From: an uncultured Candidatus Saccharibacteria bacterium
GTDB taxonomy: Bacteria; Patescibacteriota; Saccharimonadia; Saccharimonadales; Saccharimonadaceae
Direction: 5' to 3'
DNA: 64,000 nt
Assembly: GCA_947302125.1 (NCBI GenBank)
Contig: CAMYUL010000002.1
Coordinates: 1-64,000, forward strand
Shown: positions 58,101 to 64,000 of the stretch, piece by piece
Layout of the letters: every line of letters starts with the position of its first letter
How positions within the stretch are numbered: the first letter of the stretch is position 1
The notes under the pieces: generated by a model
Databases searched by the model: none
The model's input: the letters and a program-made list of their open reading frames with translations, nothing else
What the model was told of the DNA's origin: nothing
Translations under genes and position numbers: made by a program

Positions 58101-58226
58101 AACCAAAAAAACAGTAGCATCTGACGTCATAATGAGATTTAGACCAGATTTGTGAGTGTCAAAATCACAATATTTGTGATTTTGACTACGAACAAGTCCA
58201 TGACGTCAGGTGCTACTGTTTTTTGG
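58101..58226. repeat. Long hairpin element copy B: arms 58101-58129 / 58201-58226, core 58128-58202
   Basis: Core matches copy A with compensatory stem change; arms contain the uvrB 3' end. Confidence 0.85.
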
Positions 58227-60288
58227 TCTTCCCAGCCTTAATATCTTCAATCAAATCCCTCAGCGACGCTGCTCTTTCAAACTCGAGATTCGCCGCCGCC
58301 AGCTTCATTTCTGACTCTAATTGACGAACCAGCTTCGGAATTTCTTCTGGTGGCACTTTACGAAGATCTAGCTTATTCGCCTGCTCCTTTTCTGGGATCA
58401 GCGCTCGCAGCCCGGCACCCACTTCCTTGGTGATGCCACGCGGAGTGATATTGTGCTCTTTGTTGTAGGCTTCCTGGATTTCACGTCGGCGGTTAGTTTC
58501 GGAGATTGCTCGTTCCATGCTTTCAGTGATGTTGTCGGCGTACATGATGACTTTGCCCTCTACGTGCCGTGCCGCCCGGCCAATGGTTTGGATTAAGGCG
58601 CTTTCAGAACGTAGGAAACCTTCCTTGTCTGCATCGAGAATCGCGACGAGGGAAACTTCCGGAAGATCTAGGCCCTCGCGCAGAAGGTTGATCCCGACTA
58701 GGACGTCGTACACGCCCGCGCGTAGATCGCGCAAGATGTCGCCGCGCTCCAAGGTGTCGATATCGGAATGAATATAAGCTGTCTTCACACCACGCTCTTT
58801 CAGGTGGTCGGACAAGTCTTCCGCCATGCGCTTAGTTAGGGTGGTGACTAGCACGCGTTGATTCTTGGCGATGCGCCTGTCGATTTCTTCCATCAGGTTG
58901 TCGATTTGCCCATCAGTACCGCGTACTTCAATTTCTGGATCAAGCAAGCCGGTTGGGCGAATCACCTGCTCGGCTGGCTCTGGCGAATGCTCTAGTTCGT
59001 ACTCGCCCGGAGTTGCGGAAACGTAAATTGCGTGCTTGATGTGCCGATCGAACTCGTTAAATGTCAGCGGTCTATTGTCCAGCGCCGAAGGCAAGCGGAA
59101 CCCGTAATCAACTAAGGTCTCCTTGCGTGCATGGTCGCCATTATACATTCCACGGACCTGCGGCAAAGTCATGTGCGACTCATCAACCAGCAGCAAGAAA
59201 TCGTTAGGGAAGAAGTCCAGCAGCGTGGCTGGCGGCTCACCTGGTGCCCGACCGTCTAGGTGTCTAGAATAATTCTCGATCCCTTTCACGAAGCCAGTAT
59301 TTTCTAACATCTCAATGTCGTACTTTGTCCTTTGCGACAAGCGCTGCGCTTCCAGGTATTTACCATGCCTTTCAAAATACGAGAGCCTTGCCTCAAATTC
59401 CGCCCGAATAGTTTCTAGCGCGCGGTCCAGCTGGTCCTTCGGTGTAGCATAATGCGTATTTGGGAAGATGTGCACTTTCTCCGGCTTATCCTTAATCTCA
59501 GCCGTCAGCGGATCGATAATCTTAATGTTTTCTAGCTCGTCAAATCCGAATTCAAAGCGATATGCACTTTCGCCCGAAGCCGGGAAGAGGTCTACCGTGT
59601 CGCCCATCACGCGGAAATTCCCCCGTTCAAAGGCGATGTCATTGCGATGATATTGCATCTTCACCAGCTCGGCAATCAAGTCTGATTGACGTAGTGTGAC
59701 GGGTCCTGCCGTCGCAGATTCCCCCATCGCGTTGGCCTGAAGGCCACCCGCGCTGGGGGTCCCCCCAGCGACGTCACCCGTCACGCTCCATCCACCATCG
59801 ACTTTTTCCAGTCCAAGCGACATTTTAAGATAGCTATCCGGCGAACCGATACCGTAGATACAAGATACCGATGCCACGATGATGACGTCGTTCCTAGTCA
59901 GCAGCGCCTCAGTCGCGCCATGACGCAGACGGTCGATCTCGTCGTTAATTGCAGAATCTTTCTCAATGTAAGTATCCGAAGACGCGATGTAGGCCTCCGG
60001 CTGATAATAATCGAAGTACGACACAAAGTAATGCACTTCATTGTCTGGGAAAAACTCTCTAAATTCCGAATAAAGCTGCGCAGCCAGGGTCTTATTATGT
60101 GCCAAGATTAAGGTCGGCTTCTGATAATGCTCAATGATGTTTGCCATCGTGAAAGTCTTGCCGGACCCAGTTACGCCAAGCAGTGTCTGCTCGCGGATGC
60201 CTTTATCCAGCCCATCACAAAGATCAGCGATTGCGCTAGGCTGATCGCCGGTCGGCTGATATTTGCTGTGCAATTTAAACTTTGGCAT
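58213..60288 (-). CDS. uvrB: Excinuclease ABC subunit B
   Basis: [53 protein letters not shown]-terminal UVR; start at second Met (60288) because first ATG overlaps the -10. Confidence 0.97.
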   Translation of the reverse strand: MPKFKLHSKYQPTGDQPSAIADLCDGLDKGIREQTLLGVTGSGKTFTMANIIEHYQKPTLILAHNKTLAAQLYSEFREFFPDNEVHYFVSYFDYYQPEAYIASSDTYIEKDSAINDEIDRLRHGATEALLTRNDVIIVASVSCIYGIGSPDSYLKMSLGLEKVDGGWSVTGDVAGGTPSAGGLQANAMGESATAGPVTLRQSDLIAELVKMQYHRNDIAFERGNFRVMGDTVDLFPASGESAYRFEFGFDELENIKIIDPLTAEIKDKPEKVHIFPNTHYATPKDQLDRALETIRAEFEARLSYFERHGKYLEAQRLSQRTKYDIEMLENTGFVKGIENYSRHLDGRAPGEPPATLLDFFPNDFLLLVDESHMTLPQVRGMYNGDHARKETLVDYGFRLPSALDNRPLTFNEFDRHIKHAIYVSATPGEYELEHSPEPAEQVIRPTGLLDPEIEVRGTDGQIDNLMEEIDRRIAKNQRVLVTTLTKRMAEDLSDHLKERGVKTAYIHSDIDTLERGDILRDLRAGVYDVLVGINLLREGLDLPEVSLVAILDADKEGFLRSESALIQTIGRAARHVEGKVIMYADNITESMERAISETNRRREIQEAYNKEHNITPRGITKEVGAGLRALIPEKEQANKLDLRKVPPEEIPKLVRQLESEMKLAAANLEFERAASLRDLIEDIKAGKTKKQ
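59696..59784. repeat. GC-rich palindromic insertion within uvrB
   Basis: GTGACGGGT...ACCCGTCAC ends, nested CCCCCATCGCG...CGCGCTGGGGG and CGCTGGGGG-TC-CCCCCAGCG. Confidence 0.75.
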
Positions 60289-60323
60289 TGCATTCATTAT
60301 AGCATATGTGCTATACTACGGTT

Positions 60324-62186
60324 ATGGTTAGTCGTTATAGGAGAAGGCTTGCAAACAGTTTTAGTATTTTTTCCGGCGCCTTTATCTTCTCTATCATGGC
60401 CGCCTCTATCTTCGCTCCAGCCAACCTCTCCAATGCCGACGTCCTCATCTTCGATGTCTCCGACGAAGGCTACACCGCTTCCGTCTCAGCCACTTCTCAA
60501 TTAGACTTAGAACTTACCTCTACCCCTACTGGTACCTTAGCTACTACTAGTGACACCATAAACATAGTAACTAACAACCCAGAAGGCTATAAGCTCTATG
60601 TCTCCATGGACAATGCTATAGACTATGCTTCAGACAAGCCAGGCAATGCCTTGTACAAAGACGGTACTAGCACTAGTACTTCCTACATTGCCCCATCTTC
60701 TAGCTCCATCTCTAGCCCAGCCGCCCTAGGCACTAACGAATGGGGCTTTAACACAGTAGACGACTCTACCTTTGCTGCAGTCCCGTTAAAGTCTAACCCA
60801 GAAATCATCAGCACTTCCGACTCTGCTACTACTGCAGAAGGAGACGACCTAGACATCTACTATGGTGTTAACGTCACTTCCGCCCTACCTTCTGGCTACT
60901 ACAGTGGTGTTATTAACTACAGTGTCCTAGCCGACTATTCCCAAGAAACTGCCGACAGTGCCGGTATCTACCCTAACTCCATCACTACAGAAACCTCTAC
61001 TTTGCAAAGTACCGACATTACCATCTCTACTAACTTCTACACTAACAGAACCTTCGAGAATACTGACATCACCGTCACAGTCGGCGAATCCGGCCAAGAA
61101 CAAACCTGTACAATAAAAGAAGTCTCCACTTCAGAAGGTCACCTAGAAGCCCGCTGCACCCTCCCATCCTTTACTTACAACGCAGAAGGCACTTACACCT
61201 ACCCAGTCACTCTCTCCATCCCAGAATACAGCAAGACCTACACCAACACCCTAACTATTAAGTACGAGCTACCAAACTTCTGGACCATCACTACTATGCA
61301 ACAAATGACTCCAGAAATCTGTGCCACTGTGTATACTCCTACTAACGCCGTCTCCATGACTGATACTAACATCATCACCCTAGAAAGATACAACAATGGA
61401 GACTACACCGTAACTAGTGACAATTCCTCCCCACTCGTCCCAGAAAGAACTCTACTAGACGACCGTGACGCCGATGGCACCGGTACCAAGAAGAGCTACA
61501 AAGTCAGAAAACTAGCTGATGGTAACTGCTGGATGGTAGATAACCTAGAATACGACCTCCTAGCCCTCTACAACAACGGCAAACGTGGTATCGGCTCTAG
61601 AAACGATGGCTCTACCTTTGAGATGACCGATGAGAACCTCGCAGCTCGTGTAGGCTACTACACTACTACAGCTAACGCTCGCAACTACGTCATTAACCCT
61701 AACACTAAACCACTGACCAATATTACTAGGTATAGCTACCTTGGCGACGTTACCGGTCAAACCGAATACTACTACAACTGGACCGCAGCCACAGCTGGCC
61801 AAGGCTCCCAAAGAGATGCTACAGATGGCGTCTCCATCGACGGCTCCATCTGCCCAGCTGGCTGGAGGCTCCCTACTAACTATAATGACACTACTAACCA
61901 AAATATCAGCTGGGGGGCTCTAACTAATGCTTATCTAGGTATTACCCACTACACCGCGGCCGCTACCGATTACCAAATCCTAGAACAATACCCAATCAGC
62001 CTTTACCGCGCTGGCTTCGTGGACTCTGGTAGCCAGGGTAATGCCGCCAGCGGTGACTATTGGTCCCCTACAGCCAATGATGATTTCTACGGCCACAACC
62101 TGTATTACTACGCGTCCTACGTCGACGCTCAGAGCTTCGGCGATAAGTACGACGGTCTCCAGCTACGCTGTGTAGCATCTCGTTAG
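60324..62186 (+). CDS. Large secreted protein with C-terminal FISUMP-like domain
   Basis: Signal N-terminus; RKLADGNCWMVDNLEYDL...ICPAGWRLPTNYND...LRCVASR. Confidence 0.8.
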   Translation: MVSRYRRRLANSFSIFSGAFIFSIMAASIFAPANLSNADVLIFDVSDEGYTASVSATSQLDLELTSTPTGTLATTSDTINIVTNNPEGYKLYVSMDNAIDYASDKPGNALYKDGTSTSTSYIAPSSSSISSPAALGTNEWGFNTVDDSTFAAVPLKSNPEIISTSDSATTAEGDDLDIYYGVNVTSALPSGYYSGVINYSVLADYSQETADSAGIYPNSITTETSTLQSTDITISTNFYTNRTFENTDITVTVGESGQEQTCTIKEVSTSEGHLEARCTLPSFTYNAEGTYTYPVTLSIPEYSKTYTNTLTIKYELPNFWTITTMQQMTPEICATVYTPTNAVSMTDTNIITLERYNNGDYTVTSDNSSPLVPERTLLDDRDADGTGTKKSYKVRKLADGNCWMVDNLEYDLLALYNNGKRGIGSRNDGSTFEMTDENLAARVGYYTTTANARNYVINPNTKPLTNITRYSYLGDVTGQTEYYYNWTAATAGQGSQRDATDGVSIDGSICPAGWRLPTNYNDTTNQNISWGALTNAYLGITHYTAAATDYQILEQYPISLYRAGFVDSGSQGNAASGDYWSPTANDDFYGHNLYYYASYVDAQSFGDKYDGLQLRCVASR

Positions 62187-62190
62187 GCTA

Positions 62191-62219
62191 TTGACTTTTA
62201 CAGCTATCTGTGATATAAT
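62191..62219 (+). promoter_or_regulatory. Sigma70 promoter
   Basis: TTGACT-N17-TATAAT. Confidence 0.8.
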
Positions 62220-62285
62220 AAAAGAACACTCATATTTTTGCTGTTCCCAAAAAGAACAAGTACGTACCTTAAGGAGGAAGAAACT

Positions 62286-62516
62286 ATGAAAAAAACTATC
62301 TTCACTATTTTAACGTCGGCAATCGTTTCGGTTGCTGCAGGCGTAATCGCCTACGTCATTTATGACGAAGTATTATTCAGGCGATTAGATCGCCAATGCT
62401 GTGCCGACAACAACAAAAACGGCGACACAATCGTTATACCTCACACAACAATAGAAAAAGCACGGGAGCAGAACGCTTCCGAAAAGAGCGAAGGTCAACT
62501 GCATCCAATTTTATAG
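62286..62516 (+). CDS. Small single-TM protein
   Basis: MKKTIFTILTSAIVSVAAGVIAYVIYDEVLF; AAGGAGG upstream. Confidence 0.65.
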   Translation: MKKTIFTILTSAIVSVAAGVIAYVIYDEVLFRRLDRQCCADNNKNGDTIVIPHTTIEKAREQNASEKSEGQLHPIL

Positions 62517-62539
62517 TGGCCTTCCACCACCCTCCTTTC

Positions 62540-62566
62540 GCGGCCTACATTTGTGGGCCGCTTTTT
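62540..62566 (+). terminator. Intrinsic terminator
   Basis: GCGGCC-tacatttgtg-GGCCGC-TTTTT. Confidence 0.75.
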
Positions 62567-62603
62567 CATGCCAGCAAAACCAAACTATGTTATAATAATA
62601 TAG

Positions 62604-62891
62604 ATGGAAATTACACGCGAGGAAATCGATCATTTAGCAATGCTCTCTAATTTTTCATTGACCGACAATGAGGCCGAGAGTTTGCAAAGCGATCTTGAAA
62701 ATATTATTGGCTACATTTCAGAATTAAAGGAGCTAGATACGGAAGGCGTCGAGCCGACTTATCAGGTTTTTGAGATGGAAAACGTCTGGCGCGACGACGA
62801 GATTCAGCCGCAAGAAGCGGATCGCGAGGCGCTGCTCGCCCTTGCTCCGGCCGCCGAGGATCATCAAATTAAAGTGCCGAAGGTATTATAG
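62604..62891 (+). CDS. gatC: Asp/Glu-tRNA amidotransferase subunit C
   Basis: ITREEIDHLAMLSNFSLTDNEAESLQSDLENIIGYI. Confidence 0.95.
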   Translation: MEITREEIDHLAMLSNFSLTDNEAESLQSDLENIIGYISELKELDTEGVEPTYQVFEMENVWRDDEIQPQEADREALLALAPAAEDHQIKVPKVL

Positions 62892-62899
62892 GAGCATCA

Positions 62900-63001
62900 A
62901 TGAAAGCAGACGATAAAGACGCAGAATTATTAGATACTCTCCTCGCCGAAGAGCAAGATAGTGAGAACACAGAAAGGGACGAAAATGCAGATTGCTACTA
63001 A
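62900..63001 (+). CDS. 33-aa acidic small ORF between gatC and gatA
   Basis: MKADDKDAELLDTLLAEEQDSENTERDENADCY*; AGGAG upstream. Confidence 0.4.
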   Translation: MKADDKDAELLDTLLAEEQDSENTERDENADCY

Positions 63002-64000
63002 GGAACATACCGCCGTCGAGATGGTTAAGGCGGCTCTAGAAAAAGCCAAGCAATATGAGGACTATCATGTTTTTGTGTCTCTCAATGAGGAAATCGCATT
63101 AAAGAAAGCTGCAGAGATTGATGCTAAGATAAAAAAAGGTGAGAACCCTGGCCGCCTTGCCGGCGTGCCTTACGCTTGCAAGGACAACTTCTTGAGCAAA
63201 GAGGGAAATACTACTGCTTCGTCCAAGATTTTGGAGCCATTTAAGAGCCCGATCACTGCGACTGCTATTAAGAAGCTAGAGGACGAGGGCGCTATTATGA
63301 TCGGCCGCACTAATATGGATTCCTTTGCTCACGGCTCCTCCACGGAGAACTCTTACTTTGGCCCGACCAAGAACGCGCACGACAAGACTCGTGTTGCCGG
63401 TGGTTCTTCTGGTGGCTCGGCCGTAGCTGTGGCGCTTGGCATTGTGCCTTTTGCTACCGGTACCGACACTGGTGGTTCTATTCGCCAGCCAGCTTCCTTT
63501 AACGGTGTCTATGGCATCAAGCCGACTTACGGCACGATTTCTCGCTACGGCGTCGTCGCCATGGCGTCTTCTACTGACTGTATTGGTTTCTTTGCCGACT
63601 CCGCCGAGGACCTCGATCTTCTGATGGATATTTGCGCCGGCCAAGACCCATACGACATGACCACCCTCCCGGATTATTATACGGAAGAAGCCCCTCATTC
63701 CTTTAACAAAGTCGGTGTTATCAAAGACTTCGATTTGTCCAAGGTCGACCCAGAGATCAAGGCTGCCTTTGATCACAAGCTAGAGACTCTAAAGTCCATG
63801 GGCATGGAAGTTGTCGAGCTCGACATGCCAGCCTTAAAGTATGCCTTAGCGGTGTATTATATTATTGTCCCAGCCGAGATTTCTAGCAACCTTTCCCGCC
63901 ACGACGGCATCCGTTATGGCTATCGCAACGAGGAGGCCAAGTCCCTCGACGAGGTTTATGGCAAGTCCAGAAACGATGGATTTATGCCAGAGAACAAGCG
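62985..64000 (+). CDS. gatA: Asp/Glu-tRNA amidotransferase subunit A, 3' truncated by window edge
   Basis: Frame open to the window end: MQIATKEHTAVEMVKAALEKAKQYEDYHVF...AGVPYACKDNF...VAGGSSGGSAVAVALG; not in ORF track because it lacks a stop. Confidence 0.95.
   Translation, partial: MQIATKEHTAVEMVKAALEKAKQYEDYHVFVSLNEEIALKKAAEIDAKIKKGENPGRLAGVPYACKDNFLSKEGNTTASSKILEPFKSPITATAIKKLEDEGAIMIGRTNMDSFAHGSSTENSYFGPTKNAHDKTRVAGGSSGGSAVAVALGIVPFATGTDTGGSIRQPASFNGVYGIKPTYGTISRYGVVAMASSTDCIGFFADSAEDLDLLMDICAGQDPYDMTTLPDYYTEEAPHSFNKVGVIKDFDLSKVDPEIKAAFDHKLETLKSMGMEVVELDMPALKYALAVYYIIVPAEISSNLSRHDGIRYGYRNEEAKSLDEVYGKSRNDGFMPENK

Noticed and set aside
1-64000. CRISPR array, transposase, integrase or prophage genes
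   Set aside because: No regularly spaced direct repeats and no ORF with recognisable Cas, transposase or integrase motifs.
44-64000. Many ORF-track entries antisense to or nested in strong genes (e.g. 56622-57938 -, 11595-12257 -, 12538-13215 -, 48514-49053 -)
   Set aside because: They overlap clear coding genes, show low-complexity or unnatural composition and lack promoters; treated as shadow ORFs.

Overview
The window reads as a chromosomal segment of a reduced-genome bacterium, probably Saccharibacteria/TM7-like Patescibacteria. This is inferred from gene content, compact spacing and A/T-rich extended -10 promoters; no rRNA is present to confirm it. Housekeeping genes dominate: queH, tsaE/tsaB, rny, yebC-like, uppP, aspS, comEC, recA, recX, tilS, lepA, hrcA, grpE, tyrS, tpiA, uvrB, gatC and 5' gatA. 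Also present are a PilB/GspE ATPase, PBP1A, a membrane-anchored Clp ATPase, a split phosphoketolase, large secreted proteins (one with an LPTTG tail) and five tRNAs (Arg-TCG, Pro-CGG, Pro-TGG, His-GTG, Gly-TCC). The 50.3-58 kb region is the most accessory-like part. No CRISPR array, transposase or integrase was seen. The most unusual signals are: (1) a two-copy long-hairpin element (about 4373-4528 and 58101-58226, plus a half copy at 58057-58096) with a near-identical core, a compensatory base-pair change, and arms matching local flanking sequence; (2) a GC-rich palindrome inserted in frame in uvrB; (3) widespread promoter geometry predicting leaderless mRNAs, contrasted with a TTGAC-N17-TATAAT plus long-leader plus Shine-Dalgarno class; (4) a phosphoketolase split at its interdomain linker; (5) an unassigned strongly promoted structured transcript at about 16.44-16.70 kb. 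All coordinates were read by eye and no database search was run.
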